A stretch of 64,000 nt of DNA from the NCBI GenBank assembly GCA_963675565.2, contig CAXXYD010000001.1, forward strand, positions 1,426,001-1,490,000. Direction: 5' to 3'. This DNA is from JARRKU01 sp963675565. GTDB taxonomy: Bacteria > Desulfobacterota > Desulfobacteria > Desulfobacterales > Desulfosarcinaceae. The translations under genes were made by a program, and so were the position numbers. The notes beneath the pieces are model-generated. The model was not told where the DNA came from and made no database searches. It saw only the letters and a program-made list of their open reading frames with translations. Positions 17,687 to 26,401 of the stretch are shown here, piece after piece (position 1 is the stretch's first letter; each line of letters begins with the position of its first letter).

Positions 17687-18115
17687 ATGGAAGAAGCCAG
17701 AATCGGCTCCCGCGCCAGAATCCATTATACTGCCAAACTCCAGACCGGGAAAGCTGTGGGATCGTCCAGAGGCGGCCAGCCCTTGTCTTTTACGATTGGC
17801 AAAGGCAAAGTGTTCAAAGCGTTGGAGCAAGGCATCATCGGCATGCGGGTCGGCCAGTCGCGCACCATCGAAATCCCGCCGGAGCAAGGTTATGGTCACC
17901 GAAGGGATGATCTGGTCATGGTGCTGAACAAGTCGGAATTTTCCGAAACCGTTCCACTGGAAGTCGGCCGTACCGTTCAATATCAGAGTGAAACGCAGGA
18001 AGTGGTCAATTTCATAATCATCGATGTGAGCGATAAAACCATCACTGTCGACGCCAACCATCCCTTTGCCGGGCAGACCATGATATACGACGTGCACCTT
18101 GCGGCATTGAACTAG
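17687..18115 (+). CDS. FKBP-type peptidyl-prolyl isomerase, SlyD-like without metal tail
   Basis: A 142-residue protein. The FKBP core is I-H-Y-T-A-K-L-Q-T-G-K with IGKGKVFKALEQGIIGMRVG, followed by an insert-in-flap region and the ITVDANHPFAGQTM stretch typical of SlyD-like proteins. Unlike the homolog at 7215 it has no Cys/His tail. The usual F-D-S-S at the active site is changed to V-G-S-S, so isomerase activity may be reduced and a chaperone role dominant. An AAAGGAG site precedes the ATG. Confidence 0.88.
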   Translation: MEEARIGSRARIHYTAKLQTGKAVGSSRGGQPLSFTIGKGKVFKALEQGIIGMRVGQSRTIEIPPEQGYGHRRDDLVMVLNKSEFSETVPLEVGRTVQYQSETQEVVNFIIIDVSDKTITVDANHPFAGQTMIYDVHLAALN

Positions 18116-18202
18116 CCCTTCCGGAAATGGCATCTTGCGGCCAAGGCCCGAACCACGGTCTTTTATTTCCGGGCAGGCGCGAAAGATTGGTGCACCGTGG
18201 CT

Positions 18203-18952
18203 TTAGTTGGCCTGGCGCCTGTGGGTTCCCATGGTCCAACTGCGCGCCTTCTTGACAAAGCGGCGGACCGCCTCATCGGACCGGAATTCATCTTCTGCGG
18301 ATCGATTCCAGTGTATCATTTCATTGCACTGGCGCAGATATTTGCCCGGCGGGTTGATGGCGCCATAACCCAGCACCATCATGTCGTAAACATCCATCAC
18401 CTCCGGAATCCCAAGCAGGTCCTTGATCAGACAGGCGGCATACGGCGTCTGAACTGCGGAATACCACTGGGCGGCCAGTCCAAGGGCCGTCGCCGCCAGG
18501 TGCATGTACAAGAACGCATTGGCCAGGCTGGATTGATATATCAACTGCCGGCGGTGGCTGTCGCACTGCACCCCCATGGGCAGACCGGCCTGAGTCCGGG
18601 GGTCTCCAATAAGCAAAATATAGACCGGTGCGTGGGTATAATCGCAGGCTGTATCGGTCATTCCGGCCAACCTCCATGTGGCTCCCTGCCACTTGGGCCG
18701 GGCCGCTTCCATCTCCACGCTTTGCTTCCAATAAGATTCGGTAATGCGCACGATTTCCTGGCGCAGGGCACCATCCGTGATGACCACAAACTCCCAGGGC
18801 TGCATATTGAATCCCGAGGGGGCCCAGCGGGCGGCCTCTATGATGCGAAGCACGAGTTCCTCGGGTACCGGATCACTCTTAAACCGGCGAATGCTCCTTC
18901 GTTTCTGCATCAACTTCATGACATCATCGAAGGCGAGCCCCTTGTTTGGCAT
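18203..18952 (-). CDS. Nitroreductase-family FMN oxidoreductase
   Basis: A 249-residue nitroreductase: MQKRRSIRRFKSDPVPEE at the N-terminus (FMN phosphate contacts), then AARWAPSGFNMQPWEFVVI, and a C-terminal GYGAINPPGKY segment. Family enzymes use NAD(P)H to reduce nitro groups, quinones or enones. The start at 18952 forms a TGATG overlap with the upstream gene. It belongs to a three-gene leftward group with a second nitroreductase; the group may be the distal end of the aromatic-degradation block. Confidence 0.9.
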   Translation of the reverse strand: MPNKGLAFDDVMKLMQKRRSIRRFKSDPVPEELVLRIIEAARWAPSGFNMQPWEFVVITDGALRQEIVRITESYWKQSVEMEAARPKWQGATWRLAGMTDTACDYTHAPVYILLIGDPRTQAGLPMGVQCDSHRRQLIYQSSLANAFLYMHLAATALGLAAQWYSAVQTPYAACLIKDLLGIPEVMDVYDMMVLGYGAINPPGKYLRQCNEMIHWNRSAEDEFRSDEAVRRFVKKARSWTMGTHRRQAN

Positions 18953-19368
18953 CAGTCCCCCTTGGCGCCGGATGCGCATGCCTCATCCAGCCGCGATTCC
19001 ACATACTTCAGGTCATCCTCGTCAAATGCTTCGATATCGAAACAAACAGCATCTTCTCCCAGCAGTCCCTCGGGAACATAATCCCCTTTTTCGTCCGGGT
19101 CGTTAATCATTTCACCATAAAAACAAACCGAAAGCCAACGGGGCTGGTCCTCGATCACATCGACCATGACAAAAAGCTGGCGTGTTTTCTGGTTCTCATG
19201 AACCGCCCGCAAAGAATAGGTCACTCCGTCACGGGGAATAAAATCGAGAGTTACGCCCGCTTTTGCGCCCAGGTAATTCTTCAGGCGCACAAAGGCCGCC
19301 TTTGTCTTTTCTTCGGTATCCGCCCACGCATCGATAAAGGCCTGCAGGGCTTGCATTGATTCACTCAT
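18952..19368 (-). CDS. Hypothetical protein between two nitroreductases
   Basis: A 138-residue acidic protein. The start at 19368 is chosen for its GGAGG site; an upstream extension would be poorly supported. Recognisable as a folded domain (LKNYLGAKAGVTLDFIPRDG, VDVIEDQPRWLSVCFYG) but without a family I can name. It is translationally coupled to the downstream nitroreductase, which hints at a shared function. Confidence 0.65.
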   Translation of the reverse strand: MSESMQALQAFIDAWADTEEKTKAAFVRLKNYLGAKAGVTLDFIPRDGVTYSLRAVHENQKTRQLFVMVDVIEDQPRWLSVCFYGEMINDPDEKGDYVPEGLLGEDAVCFDIEAFDEDDLKYVESRLDEACASGAKGD

Positions 19369-19436
19369 TGCGCACCTCCATGTCATTCGGTTCAGATTAA
19401 CCGGTTCTGCTGATCGCTGCCGGAAAATTATATCTG

Positions 19437-19973
19437 TCAAGGCCTTGGACTGCCGAAAAGGTTGTAATGCACCTTGTCGAAGAGCAAATTACCCTTGGCG
19501 TGCCCGGCCTTGGTCTCACCCGGATACCCGATGGCGATAATGGACTGAACTGCAAAACCCTCTGGAATGCCCAATTCCTGGCAAACATATTGCTCGGCTG
19601 TACTCCCGTCGTCACGCATTCTTTTGCGGATCTGAATCCAACAGCTCCCCAACCCGAGGGACGCTGCCTCCAGATGGATGAAAACGGAGGCAATAGAGGC
19701 ATCTTCCACACAGGTATCCGATTTACTCAAATCGGCACAAACCACAATTCCAAGGGGTGCATCTTTGAGAAAAGAGGCCCCATAAGGCTTTGCCCGGGAC
19801 AGGCGCTCAAGACGGTCGTGGTCATCGACGACGATAAAGGACCATGGGTTGATGCTTCTTCCCGAGGGTGAACGCAATGCCGCCTCGATGAGTTTTTCGA
19901 TCTTCTCAGGCTCGACCGGCCTGTCCGCATATTTGCGAATACTTCTTCGCTTTTCAAGCAATTCAAGAAACAT
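19437..19973 (-). CDS. Nitroreductase-family protein
   Basis: A 178-residue short nitroreductase: LLEKRRSIRKYADRPVEPEK, then AALRSPSGRSINPWSFIVVDD, LEAASLGLGSCWIQIR and IAIGYPGE. It belongs to the smaller, often ferredoxin-free branch of FMN oxidoreductases. The ATG at 19973 has a GGAGG site 5 bases upstream. With the gene at 18203 it makes a pair of distinct nitroreductases in one group; possible roles are enone or quinone reduction in the nearby pathway, but this is inference. Confidence 0.9.
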   Translation of the reverse strand: MFLELLEKRRSIRKYADRPVEPEKIEKLIEAALRSPSGRSINPWSFIVVDDHDRLERLSRAKPYGASFLKDAPLGIVVCADLSKSDTCVEDASIASVFIHLEAASLGLGSCWIQIRKRMRDDGSTAEQYVCQELGIPEGFAVQSIIAIGYPGETKAGHAKGNLLFDKVHYNLFGSPRP

Positions 19974-20087
19974 GATGGCCTCCAATTCTATTGTAAAAAT
20001 AAATCGGTGGGCTTTTTGCGATCAATTTACGCCATGGCAAGATGGGTGGCGTATAACTCCCCCCGGATGTAGGTCTGGAAGCTTTTT

Positions 20088-20507
20088 TCAGGCTTTGCGC
20101 GGGCTGACCACAGCCTCCCCGTCTACCACTATATCGCCATTCTGGTTGGTGCAGGTCGTGTGCAGCACAACCCGGTTTTTTTCGGTATTGACTTCGGTGA
20201 CGGTGGCTTTGGCGGTAATGGTATCGCCGATTCTTCCAGGTGCCACGAATTTTAGCGCCTGTTTGACATATATCGCCCCCGGGCCGGGCAATTGGCACCC
20301 AATGACTGTGGATATGAATCCGGCCAGCAGGATGCCATGGGCAATGCGGCCTTTAAAAAAAGTATCCTTGGCAAAATCTTCGTTGACGTGGAAGGGGTTG
20401 AGGTCGCCGGTGACGCCGGCAAAAAGATAAATATCCGACTCTGCAATGGTTTTTGCAAACTCGGAAGAGTCGCCGACCTTGATTTCATGGATGGTTTTTC
20501 CTAACAT
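20088..20507 (-). CDS. MaoC-family enoyl-CoA hydratase, PhaJ-like
   Basis: A 139-residue hot-dog protein. The catalytic motif is seen as FAGVTGDLNPFHVNEDFA (Asp and His of the hydratase-2 motif), followed by FKGRIAHGILLAGFIS. It is an (R)-specific enoyl-CoA hydratase or dehydratase. A GAGGAG site precedes the ATG at 20507. It is on the same strand as the thiolase group but separated from it by about 290 bases holding a hairpin, so it may have its own promoter. Confidence 0.9.
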   Translation of the reverse strand: MLGKTIHEIKVGDSSEFAKTIAESDIYLFAGVTGDLNPFHVNEDFAKDTFFKGRIAHGILLAGFISTVIGCQLPGPGAIYVKQALKFVAPGRIGDTITAKATVTEVNTEKNRVVLHTTCTNQNGDIVVDGEAVVSPRKA

Positions 20508-20751
20508 GGCAGTCTCCTCCTCGCGCATAAGGGGTAACTGGATTGCCCATCGTATGATGAAATAAGCGTACGGTCAACCGCCTTGCCTCTTTCCCGGCAG
20601 CTTCCGGTGAACGCCACGCATCAAATCAAAAACCCAAAGTCCAAATATCAAATGATGTCTGCGGTCTATTTTTATTATAATCAGGCCCCCAACCCCGTTT
20701 GGGCTTTGAATATCGCACAATCAAAGCAATTTTTCACCTAACCCGCAATTG

Positions 20752-20787
20752 TTGCCCCCTCTCCCCTGAAAAGCGGAGAAGGGGCAA
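20752..20787 (-). terminator. Hairpin after the thiolase operon
   Basis: 13-base arms beginning TTGCCCC with one mismatch and a 10-base loop, lying 13 bases after the thiolase stop. No T run follows on the minus strand, so it may be a factor-dependent end or an mRNA-stabilising hairpin. Confidence 0.4.
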
Positions 20788-20800
20788 TTCAGTCTGCATC

Positions 20801-21982
20801 TTAGATGGTCATGATGGTAGTGCCGCTGTTGCCCATGAGACCGTAAGTCTGGGCCATGGCAACTTTCGGATTAGCCACCTGTCGCTCGCCGCATCTTCCT
20901 CTGAGTTGGTTGGCGCATTCGATGACCTGCCAAAGCGCCTGAGCTGAAAGCGCTTCACCGTGTGAAGAAAATCCACCACTCGGGTTTACGGCCAGTTTTC
21001 CACCGATTTTTGTCTCACCGTCCCGCAGCATCTTGTCCGCTTCTCCCTCTTTACAGAACCCGCATGTTTCCAGATATACCAGGTAATGCCAGGAACTGTT
21101 GTCGGGAAGTTCCAGCACGTCGATGTCTTCAGGGCCGATGCCGGATTTTTTGTAGGCCTGCTGGGAGGCCGAGTAACTTTCACTCAGCATGGGGGCTTCA
21201 GCAACGGCCGGACAAGACAGAGCGGAAATCCTGATCGTTGGGTCTCCATACATGGCGCTTCCCATGGTGGTGGCGTTGATCTTCACCGGTTTGTCGGCTT
21301 TGGCGATCAACTCCTTGTCGGCTGTTACAATTACAGCCGCAGCACCGGTACTCACCGGACAGATTTCATACAGTCTAAGAGGATCGCAAACATAGACGGA
21401 ATTCATGACCTCTTCCAGGCTGTACGCCTTTTTAAACCGGGCGTTCGGATTCTTGGAACCATACTCACTCATCAGGACCTTAACCATGGCCAGATCCTCT
21501 TCCTTGGTGCCGTATTTGGCCATTCTTTTCCGGCATTCCAGCGCCCAGTAAATCGGGTTGGGCAGTCCGCCCATTTTCCATCTGATCACGTCCCTGTCCT
21601 GAACCGCGTTGTCTGATTTGGCAGTCAGAAAACCTTTCGGTGATACATCGGCGCCAAAGGCCAGCGAAGTATCGGTCTCACCGGCGGCGACACTGTTGTA
21701 GGCCATTCTAATGGCGGCTGATCCGGTAGCGCAGGCATTGTATACGTTTACCACCGGCACACCGGTTTCGCCAAAAATGCTTTCCAGGTATTGACCGGAA
21801 AGATGACCGGCATTACCGCCGTAAATAAAAATCCCGGCCATGATAGCCTGAATCTTCTGCCATTCTATATTAGCGTCTTTCAAAGCGCCATCAACAGCCA
21901 CCGCCGCAAAATCGGCGAATACTTTCTCAGAGAAACCCATCCAGGGGTGTATCCCGGTGCCAATAATATATACATCTCTCAT
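20801..21982 (-). CDS. SCP-type thiolase (acetyl-CoA acetyltransferase family)
   Basis: A 393-residue thiolase of the sterol-carrier/archaeal branch. The nucleophile is Cys84 (NACATGS), and the C-terminal histidine region reads NPSGGFSSHGEALSA in place of the G-H-P-x-G of standard thiolases. This branch usually works with a separate DUF35 protein, and that partner is encoded immediately upstream at 22019. It cleaves beta-keto acyl-CoA esters. In context it probably cleaves the ring-derived beta-ketoacyl-CoA; the pair is organised like BbsA/BbsB of toluene degradation, but the substrate is inferred. Confidence 0.88.
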   Translation of the reverse strand: MRDVYIIGTGIHPWMGFSEKVFADFAAVAVDGALKDANIEWQKIQAIMAGIFIYGGNAGHLSGQYLESIFGETGVPVVNVYNACATGSAAIRMAYNSVAAGETDTSLAFGADVSPKGFLTAKSDNAVQDRDVIRWKMGGLPNPIYWALECRKRMAKYGTKEEDLAMVKVLMSEYGSKNPNARFKKAYSLEEVMNSVYVCDPLRLYEICPVSTGAAAVIVTADKELIAKADKPVKINATTMGSAMYGDPTIRISALSCPAVAEAPMLSESYSASQQAYKKSGIGPEDIDVLELPDNSSWHYLVYLETCGFCKEGEADKMLRDGETKIGGKLAVNPSGGFSSHGEALSAQALWQVIECANQLRGRCGERQVANPKVAMAQTYGLMGNSGTTIMTI

Positions 21983-22018
21983 TGTAATTGTCCCTTCATA
22001 TGGTTATCGTAATACCGG

Positions 22019-22453
22019 TTATTTTACGGCTCGAAATGCCCAGGTCACCACGTCCTGTTTTTCCTCATTGGTGAACATTGATAGGGTGGTCGTTTCCATC
22101 TCCATCCCCAACTCGAGTGATTTCAGATCTGTTTCCGTAATGATTCCGGTGACCTGTATTTTCTCGTCTTCAAACTCAACCAGACCGATACCATAGGGGG
22201 TAATCTTTTTCTCCGTCTTAAACGGCGGGGGGCAGGGATAATATTGAATGGTATAACTCGCCAGCTTGCCCTTGCTGGGAAGCAAGACATCTTCCACGCC
22301 CTCTCTTGAGCAGCCGGGGCGATGCTGATAATGTTCTTTAGGAAAGAAGTACGTGCCGCAGGAGTTGCATTTTGCGCTCATCAAACGGACTTCGCCAGTC
22401 GACCAATCGACTAGATTGGGTACACGGGCTACTTTATTGGCCATGTTTTCCAT
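22019..22453 (-). CDS. DUF35 Zn-ribbon/OB-fold protein, thiolase partner
   Basis: A 144-residue protein with an N-terminal rubredoxin-like Zn ribbon (CNSCGTYFFP, with a more distant Cys) and a C-terminal OB fold containing LASYTIQYYP and PYGIGLVEFEDEKIQVTG. DUF35 proteins form complexes with SCP-type thiolases and HMG-CoA synthases and present the acyl-CoA substrate. It lies 36 bases upstream of the thiolase on the same strand. A GGAGG site precedes the ATG at 22453. Confidence 0.88.
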   Translation of the reverse strand: MENMANKVARVPNLVDWSTGEVRLMSAKCNSCGTYFFPKEHYQHRPGCSREGVEDVLLPSKGKLASYTIQYYPCPPPFKTEKKITPYGIGLVEFEDEKIQVTGIITETDLKSLELGMEMETTTLSMFTNEEKQDVVTWAFRAVK

Positions 22454-22497
22454 TGTCTAATTCCTCCTATTTAATATCCTTATATAATCATATACGA

Positions 22498-23265
22498 CTA
22501 GCGGCCGGCGAACTTCGGCGCCCTTTTTTCAAGAAAAGCATTGACACCTTCCACTTTGTCTTCCAGGCTCAGGGCCAGGGCATACATTTCGTACTCGTAT
22601 TTGAGGCCGATCTCCAGGGGGGCTTGCATGCCGTAGTTGATGGCCTGCTTGGCCAATTTGAGGGCCGCAGCGCTTTTGGTGGCGATCTTCCCGGCTATCT
22701 CTTTAGCCGTGGGCATCAAGTCGTTCATGGGCACCACCCGGTTGACCAAGCCGATGCGGTCGGCTTCTTCGGCGCGGATAATATCACCGGTAAAGATCAA
22801 CTCTTTGGCCCGGCAGGCACCGATCAAGCGCTGCAGCCGCTGGGTCCCGCCACCGCCGGGGATAATGCCGATATTAATTTCGGTCTGGCCGAATTTGGCC
22901 TTTTCCGAGGCGATGATAATATCGCAGCCCATGGCAATCTCACAGCCGCCGCCCAGGCAGAATCCGTTGACCGCGGCAATAACCGGCTTTTCCAGCTTCT
23001 CCACCATTTCTCCAAGGCGTTTGATATTATGGGCAGCGAAGGGGGTGGTCTTGTTGAATTCCTTGATGTCGGATCCGGCCACAAATGCTTTTCCCGACCC
23101 GGTGAGGATCAGCACCTTGATCTCGTCATCGGCGGCCACCCCGGCAATGGCGGTGGCAAATTCGGTCCGGGTCTGGTTGTTCAGGGCATTCATCGCCTCA
23201 GGACGGTTAAAGGTAATAATCGCGATATTTTCTTCTTTTTCAAAAATAATATTTTCGTATACCAT
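22498..23265 (-). CDS. Enoyl-CoA hydratase/isomerase (crotonase family)
   Basis: A 255-residue crotonase. Oxyanion-hole stretches are LTGSGKAFVAGSDIKEFN and AAVNGFCLGGGCEIAMGCDIIIA; the catalytic Glu region FGQTEINIGIIPGGGGTQRL carries both expected acidic positions, so it should be an active hydratase. Substrate is not readable. In this operon it would act on a hydroxy- or enoyl-CoA intermediate, or as a ring hydrolase as some crotonases do. It lies between DUF35 and the acyl-CoA synthetase alpha gene with short gaps. Confidence 0.9.
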   Translation of the reverse strand: MVYENIIFEKEENIAIITFNRPEAMNALNNQTRTEFATAIAGVAADDEIKVLILTGSGKAFVAGSDIKEFNKTTPFAAHNIKRLGEMVEKLEKPVIAAVNGFCLGGGCEIAMGCDIIIASEKAKFGQTEINIGIIPGGGGTQRLQRLIGACRAKELIFTGDIIRAEEADRIGLVNRVVPMNDLMPTAKEIAGKIATKSAAALKLAKQAINYGMQAPLEIGLKYEYEMYALALSLEDKVEGVNAFLEKRAPKFAGR

Positions 23266-23275
23266 TCGATCCCCC

Positions 23276-24658
23276 TTAGGCAGATTGTTTTTGTTTGCGC
23301 ATGCCGTACTCGCACAGTTTGCTTAATGCTTTTACTCCGGAGATCAAAGAAGGAAATACCGGCAGCTCTTTTCCCATTTCATCCATTATGACGTTTTTAA
23401 ATTTGTTGTATCCTACGATCATGCAGACGACCACCGGCTTTCCAACCTCTTGAACGATTTTCTGAATGATTTTTTTCTGAACAGCTTCCTGGGTATATTC
23501 GAAACCGGCCAGAATCAATACCGCAGCATCGATGTTCGGATCTCTGAAGGCATCCGGAAAAGTGGTTTCCAAGGTTTTGGTAAAACCGATTTTGGTTACG
23601 GAAAAATACAAGTCAACCGGATTTCCCACCGGCGTGTCGAACATATCCTTTAATTTTTCAGTTGTTTCCGGTGTCAGCTTGGGCAGTTCCAGGCCATAAT
23701 TCGCACACAGATCGGAAACATTGACGCCGACGCTTCCGGCCAGGGTGATCACGGCAACACGATTGCCTTTGGGCAGCGGCTGGGTGGAAAAAACCTTGGC
23801 GAAATCCTTCAGTTCCGTAAAATCGTCAGCCATGATCATACCCGTTTGTTTAATTGCCGTTTCAACAATCTTGGAGTTGCTGGCAATACTGCCCGTATGA
23901 CTCATGGCGGCTTTGGCGCCGGCTTCCGTGCGCCCCCCGCTGAGAAAGATAACCGGTTTTCGGCCTGCGACTTTCTTGGCGATCCGAGTCAGGCGCCGCC
24001 CGTCGGAAACCGTTTCCAGATACATTGAAATGACATCGACGTCATCTTTATTGCCGAAGTATTCCAGCAAGTCATTTTCATTGACATCGCACTTGTTTCC
24101 GAATGAACACACTTTACTGACATTTAAACTTTCATTTTCAACGATATCGGAAGCCATCCCGGCCGCCAGGAGACCGGATTGTCCCATGAGCACCACGTTT
24201 CCTTTGGGGACTTTTTTGGTCATCGGATAAATGGATGTGACGATATCGCGTGAAACAATACCGGAACAGTTCGGCCCCATTACGCGGATATTGTTCTTCT
24301 TGGCGATATCAACGATTTGCTGCTGAAAAACCCTGCCATCTCCACCCATTTCGGCAAATCCGGCCGACTCGATAATGACGGCTTTAACGCCTTTTTGGGC
24401 GCATTCTTCCACTGTTGCAACAGTCAATTTCGGCGTCGGAAGCGCCGTGACGACCAGATCAACATCACCAGGTATTTCCGTTACGCTGCGATATACTTTA
24501 TATCCCAATATTTCATCTGATTTCGGATTTACCGGATAAACGTCTCCACTGAAATCGCTGTCGGCTATATTTTTTACAATGACGTAGCCCAGCTTTCCGG
24601 GAGTTCCGCTGGCTCCGATTACAGCAACCGATTTCGGTTTAAAAAATAATTCCATCAT
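23276..24658 (-). CDS. ADP-forming acyl-CoA synthetase, alpha subunit
   Basis: A 460-residue protein. An N-terminal CoA-binding Rossmann domain (SVAVIGASGTPGKLGYVIVKN) and two succinyl-CoA-ligase-like domains are visible. The phosphorylated His lies in GGRTEAGAKAAMSHTGS. Together with the ATP-grasp subunit upstream it interconverts acid + CoA + ATP and acyl-CoA + ADP + Pi, so it can either activate a ring-opened acid or gain ATP from an acyl-CoA. ATG 24658 is chosen for an AAGGA site about 10 bases upstream. Confidence 0.9.
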   Translation of the reverse strand: MMELFFKPKSVAVIGASGTPGKLGYVIVKNIADSDFSGDVYPVNPKSDEILGYKVYRSVTEIPGDVDLVVTALPTPKLTVATVEECAQKGVKAVIIESAGFAEMGGDGRVFQQQIVDIAKKNNIRVMGPNCSGIVSRDIVTSIYPMTKKVPKGNVVLMGQSGLLAAGMASDIVENESLNVSKVCSFGNKCDVNENDLLEYFGNKDDVDVISMYLETVSDGRRLTRIAKKVAGRKPVIFLSGGRTEAGAKAAMSHTGSIASNSKIVETAIKQTGMIMADDFTELKDFAKVFSTQPLPKGNRVAVITLAGSVGVNVSDLCANYGLELPKLTPETTEKLKDMFDTPVGNPVDLYFSVTKIGFTKTLETTFPDAFRDPNIDAAVLILAGFEYTQEAVQKKIIQKIVQEVGKPVVVCMIVGYNKFKNVIMDEMGKELPVFPSLISGVKALSKLCEYGMRKQKQSA

Positions 24659-24696
24659 GGCTGAATTGTCCTTATATTTTAGTCGTATCAAATGAA

Positions 24697-25395
24697 TTAA
24701 GTTGCTGCTAAGATAATTCGCGCGTCAACGACAACAGCACCTTGTTTATATGCAAAAACCGGATTCATATCGATTTCCGCGATACTTTCCGTTTTATCGA
24801 CAAGTTCTGAAAGTTTTAAAAGCATGTCCTCAAGAAACGGAATGTCAGCCGGATCTTGACCCCGATATCCTTCCAGCAACTTTTTCCCTTTGATCTCACC
24901 AATCATTTCGGATGCATCGTTTTTTTCAAGCGGTACAATTCGAAAAGCAACATCTTTTAACACTTCAACGAATATTCCCCCCAGTCCAAACATAAGAACC
25001 GGCCCGAACGAGGGGTCTTTGGTCATTCCGATAATGACTTCAGTGCCTGCTTTTGCCATCCCCTGGACCGCAACACCTTCGATGTCGGCATCCGGGTGTT
25101 TGGCGGTGCAGGAAGCCATGATCTCGTCATAGGCTTTTTCCACCGCGGCTTTGTCCGGCAAGTTGACTTTCACGCCGCCGGCATCGCTTTTATGGGTGAT
25201 ATCCACTGAAGAAATTTTTAAAACAACCGGAAACCCGAGTTCCTCACTGATGGCCACGGCTTCATCCTTGGCGGTGGCCAACCGTGTATCCGTGCAGTTG
25301 ATGCCCGCTTCGCCGAGGATTTGCTTGGCCTCTATTTCGGTCAGGACGGTCCGTTTCTCTTCCCTGGCCTTGGTCAGGATGTCATCTACTATCAT
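24697..25395 (-). CDS. ADP-forming acyl-CoA synthetase, beta (ATP-grasp) subunit
   Basis: A 232-residue ATP-grasp_5 protein. LGFPVVLKISSVDITHKSDAGGV is the ATP-binding strand-loop, and FGPVLMFGLGGIFVEVLKDV and IDMNPVFAY match the C-terminal lobe. The start at 25395 follows an AAGGAG site; upstream extension is not coding-like. It lies 38 bases before the alpha gene. Split alpha/beta organisation is common in archaea and sulfate reducers; here it indicates CoA activation within the aromatic pathway. Confidence 0.9.
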   Translation of the reverse strand: MIVDDILTKAREEKRTVLTEIEAKQILGEAGINCTDTRLATAKDEAVAISEELGFPVVLKISSVDITHKSDAGGVKVNLPDKAAVEKAYDEIMASCTAKHPDADIEGVAVQGMAKAGTEVIIGMTKDPSFGPVLMFGLGGIFVEVLKDVAFRIVPLEKNDASEMIGEIKGKKLLEGYRGQDPADIPFLEDMLLKLSELVDKTESIAEIDMNPVFAYKQGAVVVDARIILAAT

Positions 25396-25567
25396 AGGGT
25401 TCTCCTTGTAATCAGACAGACACGTAAGCAAAAACGTTTTATATTTTTTGAAGTGGCTCCAAGACCCCTCCCCAAGCTCAAGATACTGGCCCAGTGAGGG
25501 GTTGAACCGCAGGAATAAGCCGTGTAGAAAATTCAACGCCCTATCCTATCACCCAGGCAACGCGCTT

Positions 25568-25592
25568 GGGCTCAAGGAGGGGTCTTGAGCCC
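25568..25592 (-). other. Intercistronic hairpin
   Basis: 9-base arms (GGGCTCAAG and its complement) with a 7-base loop, starting 4 bases beyond the stop of the cyclase gene at 25597. The 12-base segment GGAGGGGTCTTG also pairs with CAAGACCCCTCC at 25460-25471. No T run follows; it may protect the upstream mRNA or tune expression of the synthetase genes. Confidence 0.4.
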
Positions 25593-25596
25593 GGTT

Positions 25597-26379
25597 CTAC
25601 TGCCCGGTTTCGAACCGGAAGGTCTGGTCCGGGTCGATCACGGCCAGAATGCGGACGATGCAGCCATCGCCTTTTACCCAGCGCCAGGGAAACGCCATGA
25701 AGAAGCAGCGTTTACCGGTGACTGCGTCGAGGTCGCCGCCAACGTTTTCAATTCCCGGAATGCCGCCTTTGACCATCAGGGTTTTGTGGGCCGGCTCCCA
25801 ATCCGGAAAATCGACTTTAGGGTCGCTCCCGGTGGCCGCCTTATACTCTTCGATCAGGTGCGGCTGGGATGGCCCGAGGCCGTGATCCACCAATTTGGTC
25901 GCAATGGGATGGTCATTGGCCTGGTGGCCGTATCCGACGCATTTAACTTTCTTGTCAACCAACCACTGGGCGCCCGCATTGTTAATCCCGCAGCCGTAAG
26001 CGAAATATTCATCGGTGTCGGCCCATTTGTGATGAAAGCCGGTGTTGATCATAACCATGTCGCCCTCCTGGATGGCGGGGGTCGCCTTTTCCAGATCCTC
26101 AGGGGTAATCACTCCCCACTTGCCCTTGGGGATGGAAACCGCCACCCCGGTACCGCACAAGCGCCACAGTGGATAATCACTGATGCCGGGGCAGTTTTCG
26201 GTCACATGGATCGGTGCATCCATATGGGTGCAGCGGTGCATGATGCCTTCCCAGTTCACCTGGTAAACGCCGTCCTTGGCGTGGAATTTGTTGACCGTGA
26301 CATTGACGCCCGGGCTCGACGGCCACTCGGGCATATGGTTCATGTATGGATGGCTCAAGTTGTATATTTGCACGCTCAT
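25597..26379 (-). CDS. Cyclase-family metal-dependent hydrolase (kynurenine formamidase-like), copy B
   Basis: A 260-residue cyclase-family protein. The metal motif H-x-G-T-H-x-D-x-P-x-H appears as HRCTHMDAPIH at residues 48-58: the metal-binding His and Asp remain, but the usual Gly is Cys. A downstream VMINTGFHHKW stretch is typical. Members open N-formyl, lactone or cyclic diketone bonds. It is adjacent to a paralog (26402) and to transhydroxylase and SDR genes. From memory, dihydrophloroglucinol ring hydrolases belong to this family; I infer a ring-opening role. Confidence 0.85.
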   Translation of the reverse strand: MSVQIYNLSHPYMNHMPEWPSSPGVNVTVNKFHAKDGVYQVNWEGIMHRCTHMDAPIHVTENCPGISDYPLWRLCGTGVAVSIPKGKWGVITPEDLEKATPAIQEGDMVMINTGFHHKWADTDEYFAYGCGINNAGAQWLVDKKVKCVGYGHQANDHPIATKLVDHGLGPSQPHLIEEYKAATGSDPKVDFPDWEPAHKTLMVKGGIPGIENVGGDLDAVTGKRCFFMAFPWRWVKGDGCIVRILAVIDPDQTFRFETGQ

Positions 26380-26401
26380 TGTCTTTCCCCTGTCTGTGAG
26401 G

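Noticed and set aside
22372..23391. 339-codon rightward frame
   Set aside because: Antisense to the crotonase gene.
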